In this document: piece by piece, positions 5,881 to 12,156 of the stretch | Numbering within the stretch: the stretch's first letter is position 1 | Layout of the letters: each line of letters starts with the position of its first letter | DNA from: Candidatus Iainarchaeum sp. | GTDB lineage: Archaea > Iainarchaeota > Iainarchaeia > Iainarchaeales > UBA10191 | Assembly (NCBI GenBank): GCA_013331925.1 | Contig: DUFJ01000070.1 | Location: 15,625 to 28,198, forward strand | Reading direction: 5' to 3' | DNA: 12,574 bases | Program-made: the position numbers and the translations under genes | Notes under the pieces: model-generated | Database searches by the model: none | What the model was told of the DNA's origin: nothing | Seen by the model: the letters and a program-made list of their open reading frames with translations, nothing else

Positions 5881-6680
5881 TTTTTAGAGAGCCTGCAGTG
5901 CAGGGCCTTTTCTACCCTAATTCTAAAGCGCTTCTTGAAAAACAGCTTGAAAAAATCTTCCAAAACATTCCGAAAGAGAAAAACTCTCAAGCAGTGATTT
6001 CAGCGCATGCTGGCCTGATTTACAGCGGAGCAACAGCAGCCAAAAGCATTTCAAGCCTTAAAGAATCAAAAAACTACGTAATACTTTGCCCAAACCACAC
6101 TGGGTTCGGAAAGCCAGTAAGCATTTTTCCCTCAGGAAAGTGGAAAACGCTTCTCGGAGAGGTAAAAGTAAACGAGAAAATTGCTGAAAGCATTGCGAAA
6201 AAAATTCCCGAAGCAGAGCTTGACCAGGAAGCGCACCTGCAAGAACACGCTATAGAAATGCAATTGCTCTTATTGCAAAAAAAATTCCCAGACTTCCAAA
6301 TCATCCCAATATGCCTTGCGGAGCAAAGGCTTGAAGTTTTGAAACGCATCGGAAAAACCCTTTCAGAAGCAAGCAAGGAATTTGAGTTTGGAGTGATAGC
6401 AAGCTCTGACTTCACTCACTTTGAGCCTGAAGAAAGCGCTAAAGAAAAAGACATGGAAGCGATTGAAAAAATCCTTGCCAACGAGGTGGAAGGCTTTTAC
6501 AAAATAGTTTTTGAAAAAAACATGAGCATTTGCGGATTCGCGGGCATTACAGCCCTTTTGGAATTCGCAAGGCTTGAAAGCCTGAAGGCAAGGCTTTTGG
6601 AATACACTAGTTCTGCAAAAACAACGCATGATTCAAGCAACGTCGTAGGCTACGCAAGCGTTGCATTTGAGAAAAACTAG
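5877..6680 (+). CDS. MEMO1 family protein (AmmeMemoRadiSam system/protocatechuate dioxygenase-like fold)
   Basis: The 267-residue product belongs to the MEMO family. These proteins have a fold like class III extradiol dioxygenases and are widespread in archaea next to uS2; their archaeal role is not settled. Visible motifs are SAHAGLIYSG (His 44), CPNHTGFG (His 74), LQEHAIEMQLL (about 121-131), SSDFTHF (176-182), SICGFAGI (Cys 219) and a terminal SNVVGYASVAF. The two His and the Cys correspond to the residues reported to bind metal in human MEMO1, so the metal site looks intact. It is translationally coupled to uS2. No AMMECR1 or radical-SAM partner is visible here. Confidence 0.92.
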   Translation: MIFREPAVQGLFYPNSKALLEKQLEKIFQNIPKEKNSQAVISAHAGLIYSGATAAKSISSLKESKNYVILCPNHTGFGKPVSIFPSGKWKTLLGEVKVNEKIAESIAKKIPEAELDQEAHLQEHAIEMQLLLLQKKFPDFQIIPICLAEQRLEVLKRIGKTLSEASKEFEFGVIASSDFTHFEPEESAKEKDMEAIEKILANEVEGFYKIVFEKNMSICGFAGITALLEFARLESLKARLLEYTSSAKTTHDSSNVVGYASVAFEKN

Positions 6681-6685
6681 CTTGG

Positions 6686-6711
6686 TGTCAAAAACCTAGT
6701 GGTTTTTGACA
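6686..6711 (+). terminator. Perfect 11-bp hairpin after MEMO, possible transcript end
   Basis: TGTCAAAAACC (6686-6696) pairs perfectly with GGTTTTTGACA (6701-6711) around a TAGT loop, six bases after the MEMO stop. It could mark or stabilise the 3' end of the long ribosomal operon. No T-run follows, so a classical intrinsic terminator is not supported. The terminator label is a guess from position. Confidence 0.4.
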
Positions 6712-6713
6712 GT

Positions 6714-6768
6714 TGCCAAATTCAACAAGCAAGATAATTATCCAGCTAAAAACCAGTTGAATTTGGCA
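6714..6768. repeat. Perfect 13-bp inverted repeat with 29-base spacer
   Basis: TGCCAAATTCAAC (6714-6726) and GTTGAATTTGGCA (6756-6768) are exact reverse complements. The spacer 6727-6755 is A-rich and without clear internal structure. Chance occurrence of a 13-bp perfect match this close is unlikely. It starts two bases after the preceding hairpin ends, so the two structures look arranged as a block. It could be a second RNA hairpin with a large loop, or paired protein-binding sites. Confidence 0.6.
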
Positions 6769-6773
6769 TGATT

Positions 6774-6793
6774 TAAAAGCCGAAAGGCTTTTA
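6774..6793 (+). other. 8-bp hairpin with GAAA tetraloop
   Basis: TAAAAGCC (6774-6781) pairs with GGCTTTTA (6786-6793) around a GAAA loop, a stable GNRA tetraloop. The T-rich 3' arm resembles a terminator. TTTAAAAG in its 5' arm could equally be a TATA box for the TrmB gene. Confidence 0.45.
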
Positions 6794-6813
6794 TTAACTG
6801 TAAACAGTAAATA
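6792..6813. promoter_or_regulatory. Candidate operator palindrome upstream of the TrmB-family gene
   Basis: The left half TATTAACTGTA and the right half AACAGTAAATA form a 22-base imperfect palindrome with perfect core ACTGT-AA-ACAGT (6797-6808). It lies 36-57 bases before the TrmB start, overlapping or just after the likely TATA element, where a repressor would act. TrmB-family regulators bind similar AT-rich dyads and often control their own gene. Autoregulation here is inference. Confidence 0.45.
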
Positions 6814-6848
6814 GTATGATTTTTGGTCTATTTTAGAAGGATGAAAAA

Positions 6849-7610
6849 ATGAGCGCTGAAGCTATAGAATTATTGGAACAGCTTGGCTTGACAGAGTACG
6901 AAGCCAAAACACTGGCAACGCTTTTCAAGCTCAGGGAAACAGAAGCCCCGGAGATAAGCCGCCTTGCACAAGTTCCAAAAACCAGGGTTTATGACGTCTT
7001 GGAAAGGCTTACGAAAAAAGGCTTAGTGATAGAAATTTACGGCCGCCCTAAAAAATACAGGGTTATAGAGCCAAACAGTGTTTTTGAAGAACTGATAAGC
7101 CAGAAAAAGCACGAAATAAAAAAGCTCGAGGAAAAAACCTCAGAGCTAAAGCAGTTTTTCGGAAACCTGAAAACAAGCGAGGAAGACTTCGGGGAAAAAG
7201 TAATGAAAGTGAAAGACAAGAACGACTTCCTGCGCATTTTAGCGCAGGAAATAGACTCAGCAAAAAGCGAGGTGATAGCGCTAAGCAGGCTTGACGAAAA
7301 CCAGGACATTCTCAAAGAAGCGCTGCACAACGCCTTGAAAAGGAAAATAAGCGTAAAACTCTTGAGCAAGCTGCCCCGCTCGCTAAACGAGGACATAAAA
7401 CGCTACGCAAGCAACGGAATGAGCCTTAAAGAACAAGACCACGGAATGAACGCATATATTATAGACAAGAAAAAAGTAGTCCTGGCATTAAGCGATTTCT
7501 CAAAGGAAAAGCCAGAATACCATTTCACAATCTGGAACAACAACAAGCCCGCAGCCGCAATGATTCAAAAATACTTCGACCACTGCTGGCAGCAAGGCAA
7601 AAGCGTCTAA
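6849..7610 (+). CDS. TrmB-family transcriptional regulator
   Basis: This 253-residue regulator has the typical TrmB layout. An N-terminal winged helix (about 1-75) reads LLEQLGLTEYEAKTLATLFKLRETEAPEISRLAQVPKTRVYDVLERLTKKGLVIEIYGRPKKYRVIEP, followed by a coiled-coil linker (about 85-115). A C-terminal domain (about 125-253) is of the phospholipase-D-like/TrmB effector type, ending with a short YFDHCW helix. No sugar-binding segment could be recognised, so the effector is unknown. The ribosome binding site is GGATGA (6839-6844). No transporter or sugar gene is adjacent, so the target cannot be read from context, though the palindrome just upstream suggests self-control. Confidence 0.88.
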   Translation: MSAEAIELLEQLGLTEYEAKTLATLFKLRETEAPEISRLAQVPKTRVYDVLERLTKKGLVIEIYGRPKKYRVIEPNSVFEELISQKKHEIKKLEEKTSELKQFFGNLKTSEEDFGEKVMKVKDKNDFLRILAQEIDSAKSEVIALSRLDENQDILKEALHNALKRKISVKLLSKLPRSLNEDIKRYASNGMSLKEQDHGMNAYIIDKKKVVLALSDFSKEKPEYHFTIWNNNKPAAAMIQKYFDHCWQQGKSV

Positions 7611-7634
7611 AGCGCCAAAAATACCAAATGCTTT

Positions 7635-7643
7635 TTTTATAAC
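7635..7643 (+). promoter_or_regulatory. Probable TATA box of gltX
   Basis: TTTTATAAC sits 48-56 bases before the gltX ATG in the 80-base gap after the TrmB gene. It predicts a start site near 7665 and a leader of about 25 bases. The T-run at 7632-7638 could also end the TrmB transcript. Confidence 0.5.
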
Positions 7644-7690
7644 AACCGCATTGATTAATTCACACACCAGCAAGAGAAAGCGGAATTATT

Positions 7691-9403
7691 ATGGGCTTTG
7701 AAGACATTGCATACAGGTATGCAATAAAGAATGCCTTCCTGCATGAAGGCAAGGCAGACATTAATGCAGTAGTAGGAAAAGTTATCGCGCTAAAGAAAGA
7801 CTTGGATTTTGTAAGCGCAATGCCGCGCATCAAAGAAATAGTGAAGCAAGTAAACGCAATGGGAATGGACGAGATAAAGGAAGAGTACGGAAAGTTTTCA
7901 GAAAACCAAGGCTACGAGCTAAAGCCCAAAGAGAAAGAGGAAGGCCTGCCATCTTTAGAATGGGCTGAAAAAGGAGAAGAGGTAATAGCGCGCTTGGCTC
8001 CAAACCCTTCAGGCCCAATGCACCTAGGGCATGCAAGGCAGGCAATCCCAAACTGGAGCTATGCTGAAAAATACAAGGGAAAATTCATACTAAAGTTTGA
8101 CGATACAGACCCAAAGATAAAAAAGCCAATGCAGATGAAAGAGGCAATCAAATCCTACACTCAAGACCTGGAATGGCTTGGGGTGAAAAAAATAGAAAAA
8201 ATTTATTTCGCCTCTGACAGAATTGAAAGGCACCTGCAGATTGCGGGCGAGCTGATGGCAAAGGGAAAAGCCTACGTTTGCACCTGCGATTCGGAAAAAT
8301 GGCGCTCTCTAATCAGGGAAAAGAAACCATGCCCTTGCAGGGAACTGCAGGCAGAAGAGCAATCAAAGCGCTGGGAAAAAATGCTAAAGCACGAATTCAA
8401 AGAAGGGGAAGCAGTCGCAAGGATTAAAACCGAGCTGGAAAACAAAGACCCAAGCGTTCGCGACTGGTGGCTTGCAAAAATAGTCGACAATCCAGAGCAT
8501 TCAAACCCTAAAACAAAAGGCTTTCATGTATGGCCTTCATACAACCTTGCCTCTGCGATTGACGACCATGATTTGGGAATCACTCTAATCATCAGGGGAC
8601 AAGAACATGCGCAAAACGCCACAAAGCAAAAATTCCTTTACGATTATTTTGGCTGGAAATACCCTCACGCTTTCCACACCGGCAGGATTCGCTTGGAAGG
8701 CTCGCTCACGAGCAAGAGCAAAATCAAGAAAGCAATCCAGGAAGGAGATTTCTCAGGCTTGGATGATCCAAGGATTGGAAACATTGCAACACTACGCAGG
8801 AGAGGAATTTCTCCAGAAGCAATCGAGAAAATAATCCTAAGCCTGGGCTTGAACACCAACGATGCTGTAATAAGCATTGACGCCTTGTACGATGCGAACA
8901 GGAAAATAATAGACCCAATCTCTGACAGGATAAGCTTTGTGCAGGAAGCCTTCAAGCTTGAGGTGCAATTCTGCCCAAAAGTTGAAGCAAAAATTCCAGT
9001 GCATCCGGACTTTCCTGAAAAAGGCGAGAAAGTGTTCCAGCTCAAGGAAGGAAACCAGGAGTTTTTGGTTTCAAAAAGCGAAGTCCTGAAGATAAAAACA
9101 AACGACACTTTCAGGCTCAGAACTGCCTATAACGCAAAGCTTACGGAGCTTGGAGAAAAGTCAGCTTTTGCGCATTTCACAGGGACTGACAAGATAGACC
9201 GTTCAACGCTTGTCTGGCTTTTGCCGGAGCAGACAGTAAAAGTGGAAATTACAATGCCTGACGGAAAGAAGATTGAAGGAATTGCTGAAAAATTCCTTGC
9301 TGAAAAAAAGCAAGGAGACCACGTCCTTCTTGAAAAATTCGGCTACTGCATTATTGACGAAAAAGTGAAAAGCTTAGTAAGGCTCTGGTATAGCCACAAG
9401 TGA
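7691..9403 (+). CDS. gltX: Glutamate--tRNA ligase, archaeal type
   Basis: This class I synthetase charges tRNA-Glu, and in most archaea also tRNA-Gln non-discriminately before amidation. The 570 residues include an archaeal N-terminal helical region (1-95) and the catalytic core from RLAPNPSGPMHLGHAR, with HLGH at 111-114. FDDTDPKIKKP follows, then a zinc-type insertion with cysteines 197, 199, 214 and 216, then SAIDDHDLGITLIIRGQEH. The KMSKS-type loop reads TSKSKI (SKSK 341-344). The C-terminal anticodon-binding part is beta-rich, as in archaeal GluRS/eukaryotic GlnRS rather than the bacterial all-helical form. Its size is normal. No clear Shine-Dalgarno is seen (AGCGGAAT is weak). Confidence 0.96.
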   Translation: MGFEDIAYRYAIKNAFLHEGKADINAVVGKVIALKKDLDFVSAMPRIKEIVKQVNAMGMDEIKEEYGKFSENQGYELKPKEKEEGLPSLEWAEKGEEVIARLAPNPSGPMHLGHARQAIPNWSYAEKYKGKFILKFDDTDPKIKKPMQMKEAIKSYTQDLEWLGVKKIEKIYFASDRIERHLQIAGELMAKGKAYVCTCDSEKWRSLIREKKPCPCRELQAEEQSKRWEKMLKHEFKEGEAVARIKTELENKDPSVRDWWLAKIVDNPEHSNPKTKGFHVWPSYNLASAIDDHDLGITLIIRGQEHAQNATKQKFLYDYFGWKYPHAFHTGRIRLEGSLTSKSKIKKAIQEGDFSGLDDPRIGNIATLRRRGISPEAIEKIILSLGLNTNDAVISIDALYDANRKIIDPISDRISFVQEAFKLEVQFCPKVEAKIPVHPDFPEKGEKVFQLKEGNQEFLVSKSEVLKIKTNDTFRLRTAYNAKLTELGEKSAFAHFTGTDKIDRSTLVWLLPEQTVKVEITMPDGKKIEGIAEKFLAEKKQGDHVLLEKFGYCIIDEKVKSLVRLWYSHK

Positions 9404-9412
9404 GGCGTTAGC

Positions 9413-10126
9413 TTGAAAATTAGGAAAGCCAGCAAAAATCAAGGCAACTTGTTTACGAGGGATAAAAAACTTCGCGGATTAGACTACCGAACAAGGCTTT
9501 CCAATAGAACACTAGGGTTTGCGGCAAGGCGTGGAAAAGACATTAGTAGTCATGAAACCGCAGATTTTGGAAGAACCCTAAACAAGTATTATAGAATTTT
9601 TAAAGCTTTAAATCAGCATTTGGGAAGCGTCAAGGATAAGACAATACTCCATTTTGGAAGCTCGACAGGCGTGCTGACAAAGCATTTGCAAAACCGTAGA
9701 GCAATTGCAATAGGCCTGGACACAAGCCCTGAAGCATTGGATATTGCAAAATTGGCAAAAAACAAGCGCTTAGTCAAAGCAACTGCCAAGCTTCGTGGAA
9801 GCGCACACAAATACCTGCCTTTCAGGGACAACTCAATAGACTGCATTGTTTCAGACCATTTTCTCTACTCGGATTATGCAGAGCTTGAAGGACGGTCTGC
9901 ATCTGGCGATAATTTCCCTTCCAGGGTTTTAAACAGCAATCTAGCAATGGCTGAGGTTTTCAGAGTTTTAAAACCCAATGGAATCATAGTACTGCATGAT
10001 TTTGTAGTATGGCCTGGTTTTGAATTTGGCGTCGGCCAAGAATCAAGCTTTAAACACTTTACAGACAAGCTGGGTTTTGAAATTCTGGAAGCAGGTGATG
10101 ATATTATAGTGCTCAGAAAAAAATAG
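9413..10126 (+). CDS. Class I SAM-dependent methyltransferase with altered motif I
   Basis: The 237-residue product has a basic N-terminal region (1-70) followed by a Rossmann methyltransferase fold. Motif I is ILHFGSSTGVLT (78-89). The usual hhD-hG-x-G-x-G has His 80 in place of the acidic residue and Ser 84 in place of the middle glycine. Asp 103 in AIGLDTSPEALDIA fits the ribose-binding acid. PFRDNSIDCIVSDHFLYS (136-153) and EVFRVLKPNGIIVLHDF (181-197) are motifs IV/post-IV of small-molecule and RNA methyltransferases. The substrate is unknown. The start is TTG at 9413, with GAGG (9402-9405) at the gltX stop as its binding site. It shares the gltX transcript with a 9-base gap. Its spelling seems more T-rich than the surrounding genes. 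Confidence 0.75.
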   Translation: MKIRKASKNQGNLFTRDKKLRGLDYRTRLSNRTLGFAARRGKDISSHETADFGRTLNKYYRIFKALNQHLGSVKDKTILHFGSSTGVLTKHLQNRRAIAIGLDTSPEALDIAKLAKNKRLVKATAKLRGSAHKYLPFRDNSIDCIVSDHFLYSDYAELEGRSASGDNFPSRVLNSNLAMAEVFRVLKPNGIIVLHDFVVWPGFEFGVGQESSFKHFTDKLGFEILEAGDDIIVLRKK

Positions 10127-10130
10127 TTTA

Positions 10131-10140
10131 ATTTTTAAAC
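10131..10140 (+). promoter_or_regulatory. Probable TATA box of the L7Ae operon
   Basis: ATTTTTAAAC, a few bases after the methyltransferase stop, is a good archaeal TATA element. It predicts a start near 10160-10165 and hence a leader of about 70 bases, unusually long among the leaders seen in this window. Confidence 0.5.
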
Positions 10141-10174
10141 CCTCTCTATCAAGAGTTCGGTATAGTTTTAGCAA

Positions 10175-10224
10175 CGGTTTCTCAAACCGATGAGAAAAAC
10201 CGCATTGTTCGGTTTTTTGGAGGT
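10175..10224 (+). promoter_or_regulatory. L7Ae mRNA leader: candidate kink-turn sequestering the Shine-Dalgarno, with a competing hairpin
   Basis: A kink-turn can be drawn across the binding site. The bulged strand is ACC-GAT-GA-G (10186-10194): C-stem, three-base loop ending in U, then GA. The hairpin AAAAACCG (10195-10202) with CGGTTTTT follows around a seven-base loop. The second strand is G-GA-GGT (10219-10224), giving tandem G-A pairs and an ACC/GGT C-stem. GGAGGT is the Shine-Dalgarno of L7Ae, so folding or protein binding would hide it. Upstream CGGTTT (10175-10180) can instead pair with AAACCG (10184-10189), which breaks the C-stem, or with the later AAACCG through CTCA/TGAG. The stem carries one mismatch or bulge depending on register, and the C-stem is short. 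Confidence 0.5.
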
Positions 10225-10231
10225 CTTTGTT

Positions 10232-10594
10232 ATGGCAGAAATGGGTTTTGAAGTTCCTAAAGAATTGCAGGAAAAACAACTGCAGCTTTTGGAAAAACTG
10301 CAAAAGAACGGAAAAGTAAAGGTCGGAGTTAACGAAACAACCAAAATGGTCGAGAGAGGGACAGCAAAACTGGTGATTGTGGCAAAAGACGTGCAGCCTT
10401 TGGAATTAGTAATGCACCTGCCATTGCTCTGCAAGGAAAAAAACATTCCATGCACTTTCGTTGCTGCCAAAAAAGACCTTGGGGAAAAGGCAGGATTGAA
10501 TGTCGGCACTTCAGCAGTCGCAATAACTGACGAAGGCGATTTGAAAAAAGAGCTGGAAGAAATACTGAAAAAGCTCAAAGACCTGGAAAAGTAA
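10232..10594 (+). CDS. rpl7ae: Ribosomal protein L7Ae (kink-turn binding protein)
   Basis: L7Ae binds kink-turns in 23S rRNA, box C/D and H/ACA guide RNAs, and archaeal RNase P. The 120 residues contain the family core in order: NGKVKVGVNETTKMVERGTAKLVIVAKDVQPLELVMHLPLLCKEKNIPCTFV, DLGEKAGLNVGTSAVAI and a C-terminal Lys/Glu helix. The VNETTK and RGTAKLVVIA-type segments carry the RNA-binding residues. I start it at ATG 10232 because GGAGGT (10219-10224) stands seven bases before it. An upstream in-frame ATG (10190) lies within the structured leader and would add 14 unrelated residues. It heads an operon with eS28, eL24 and ndk, an order common in euryarchaea. Confidence 0.96.
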   Translation: MAEMGFEVPKELQEKQLQLLEKLQKNGKVKVGVNETTKMVERGTAKLVIVAKDVQPLELVMHLPLLCKEKNIPCTFVAAKKDLGEKAGLNVGTSAVAITDEGDLKKELEEILKKLKDLEK

Positions 10595-10606
10595 AAGTGA
10601 TTGTAA

Positions 10607-10819
10607 ATGGCAGAGCAGGGAACTCCGGCAGAGATTGTTGAGATAATAAAGCGCACTGGAACTAACGGAGAGATAGTGCAGGTGCTTTGCAGAATCCTTG
10701 AAGGAGAGGAGAAAGGCAGGATTAAGAGAAGGAACGTGAAAGGAAACTGCAAGACCGGAGATGTTATAATACTTTTAAGCACTGAAAGGGAAGCCAAAGA
10801 CATTAGGGCCAAAAGGTGA
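10607..10819 (+). CDS. rps28e: Ribosomal protein eS28
   Basis: This 70-residue small-subunit protein has an OB-fold. TPAEIVEIIKRTGTNGEIVQVLCRILEGEEKGRIKRRNVKGNCKTGDVIILLSTEREAK is typical in sequence and length, including the RGxxRRNVKGPVR-like basic strand and the E-RE-A ending. The binding site AAGTGA (10595-10600) overlaps the end of the L7Ae gene. Its TGA stop is inside the binding site of eL24. Confidence 0.96.
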   Translation: MAEQGTPAEIVEIIKRTGTNGEIVQVLCRILEGEEKGRIKRRNVKGNCKTGDVIILLSTEREAKDIRAKR

Positions 10820-10824
10820 AAGCC

Positions 10825-11034
10825 GTGAAATGCTCTTTCTGCGGAAATGAAATTGCAAGAGGCACTGGAAAAATTTACGCCACAAAAGAAGGCAACGTCA
10901 GCTATTTTTGCAGCGGAAAATGCGAGAAAAACTCGCTCAAGCTCAAGCGCTCCAAGGAAAGGACAAAATGGACTCTCTCCTACCATAAAGAGAAAGGCAT
11001 AAGGCTTGGCTCAAGGCAGAAGAAAGAAAAGTGA
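10825..11034 (+). CDS. rpl24e: Ribosomal protein eL24
   Basis: This 69-residue zinc-ribbon protein lies at the subunit interface. CSFCGNEIARGTGKIYATKEGNVSYFCSGKCEKN has the four zinc cysteines (3, 6, 29 and 33 counting from this start), followed by the family's LKRSKERTKWTLSY. I start at GTG 10825, five bases after AAGGTGA (10813-10819). An in-frame GTG at 10816 is part of that binding site, is the alternative start, and would add three residues. The C-terminal end GIRLGSRQKKEK is basic and short. ndk follows after six bases. Confidence 0.92.
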   Translation: MKCSFCGNEIARGTGKIYATKEGNVSYFCSGKCEKNSLKLKRSKERTKWTLSYHKEKGIRLGSRQKKEK

Positions 11035-11040
11035 AGCTTA

Positions 11041-11535
11041 ATGCTTGAAAAAACATTGGTTGTCGTAAAGCCTGATGGGGTACAGCGCTCGCTGGCTGGA
11101 AAAATAATCCAGCGCTTTGAGGACGCAGGCTTGAAGATTGTAGGAATGAAAATGGTTTGGATAGGCAAGGAATTTGCAAAAAAGCATTACACTGAAGACA
11201 TTGAAAAAAGGCACGGAGAGAAAGTAAGGGGAATGCTTGTGGGCTATATTACAAGAGGCCCTGTTGTTGCCATTGTTCTGGAAGGCATTGAGGCAGTTGA
11301 GGCAGTCAGGAAAATAACCGGAAGCACCTATCCTTCAGCAGCAGCGCCTGGAACAATCAGGGGAGACTTTGCGCACATGACAAAAGAGCACGCAATAACA
11401 AATGACCAGGACGTGCAAAACTTGTTGCACGCTTCAGGAAGCAAGGAAGAGGCAAAGGCAGAAATCGCGCTATGGTTTTCTGAGAAAGAACTGCACTCTT
11501 ACAAGACAGTTCACGAAGCCCATGTTTTCCATTAG
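11041..11535 (+). CDS. ndk: Nucleoside diphosphate kinase
   Basis: This enzyme transfers a phosphate from one NTP to any NDP through a phospho-histidine and balances the nucleotide pools. The 164 residues show TLVVVKPDGVQRSLAGKII with Lys 10 at the start, RHGEKVRGMLVGYITRGPVVAIVLEG, and GSTYPSAAAPGTIRGDFA. The active-site loop is NLLHASGSKEEAKAEI with His 130. All residues expected for activity appear present. The length is slightly above the 150 typical of the family because of a C-terminal KTVHEAHVFH tail. It is the last gene of the L7Ae operon, as is common in euryarchaea, where infB often comes next; here it does not. Confidence 0.97.
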   Translation: MLEKTLVVVKPDGVQRSLAGKIIQRFEDAGLKIVGMKMVWIGKEFAKKHYTEDIEKRHGEKVRGMLVGYITRGPVVAIVLEGIEAVEAVRKITGSTYPSAAAPGTIRGDFAHMTKEHAITNDQDVQNLLHASGSKEEAKAEIALWFSEKELHSYKTVHEAHVFH

Positions 11536-11600
11536 CTATTATTCTAATTCCCAAAGCTTGCTATTCGGGCGATATTCTTAAAAGCCAGGAAAGCGAATGC

Positions 11601-11617
11601 AAGAGTTTTATACTCTT
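11601..11617 (+). promoter_or_regulatory. Promoter of the dCMP deaminase gene, with inverted repeat over the TATA box
   Basis: TTTTATAC (11606-11613) is centred about 27 bases before the ATG at 11637, so transcription would begin at or within a base or two of the start codon. That makes the message leaderless. AAGAGT (11601-11606) and ACTCTT (11612-11617) form a 6-bp inverted repeat spanning the TATA element, a possible repressor site. No Shine-Dalgarno is visible upstream of the ATG, which agrees with a leaderless message. Confidence 0.5.
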
Positions 11618-11636
11618 TCCTTCAAAACTTTAAATC

Positions 11637-12143
11637 ATGCAAGAGTTCAAACAGAGAATCTCCTGGGACACATACTTCATGGAGATAGCCAGCACTACCT
11701 CAAAACGCGCTTCCTGCTTTAAAAAACAGGCAGGCGCTGTAATAGTAAAAAACAAGCAAATTCTCTCAACAGGCTATAACGGCGCCCCAAAAGGCATAAC
11801 TGATTGTTTTGAGAAAGGCTACTGCATGAGGCAAGAGCGCGATATTCCATCAGGCGAAAGGCTGGAGTTTTGCATGGCGACTCACGCTGAACAGAACGCA
11901 ATAGTGCAGGCCGCAGCTAGCGGAACCTCGGTGCAGGATGCAACGCTCTACACCACAGTCCAGCCCTGCGTGCTTTGCGCTAAAATAATAATAAATGCAG
12001 GCATCAAGGAAGTGGTTTTCTCAATCCCGCAAAAAGACTTCAACAAGAAACAGCCGCTGCCTGAATCAGACATTCTCGCAGCACAGCTTTTGGAAGAGGC
12101 AGGCATTAAAGTCAGGCAGTTAAGGCCTGAAAGGAAAAAATAA
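11637..12143 (+). CDS. Deoxycytidylate (dCMP) deaminase family protein
   Basis: The 168-residue product fits dCMP deaminase, which makes dUMP for thymidylate synthesis. It opens with RISWDTYFMEIASTTSKRASCFKKQAGAVIVKNKQILSTGYNGAPKG. The zinc catalytic motif is THAEQNAIV (His 83, Glu 85) with PCVLCAK (Cys 111 and 114). The conserved SGERLEFC and the Cys 57/63/79 region resemble the structural-zinc part of bacterial and phage enzymes. Related ComE-type proteins share the fold, but the high similarity to the dCMP deaminase pattern favours that activity. It has its own, probably leaderless, promoter and is 13 bases from the CYTH gene, probably in one transcript. Confidence 0.9.
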   Translation: MQEFKQRISWDTYFMEIASTTSKRASCFKKQAGAVIVKNKQILSTGYNGAPKGITDCFEKGYCMRQERDIPSGERLEFCMATHAEQNAIVQAAASGTSVQDATLYTTVQPCVLCAKIIINAGIKEVVFSIPQKDFNKKQPLPESDILAAQLLEEAGIKVRQLRPERKK

Positions 12144-12156
12144 AAGGTTTTTTCAA

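Noticed and set aside
6714..6768. Miniature transposable element (MITE) bounded by the 13-bp inverted repeat
   Set aside because: No target-site duplication flanks it, it is only 55 bases, and no second copy exists in the window.
10190..10231. Upstream ATG for L7Ae
   Set aside because: It lies in the structured leader and has no binding site, whereas ATG 10232 follows GGAGGT at ideal distance and gives the family's normal start.
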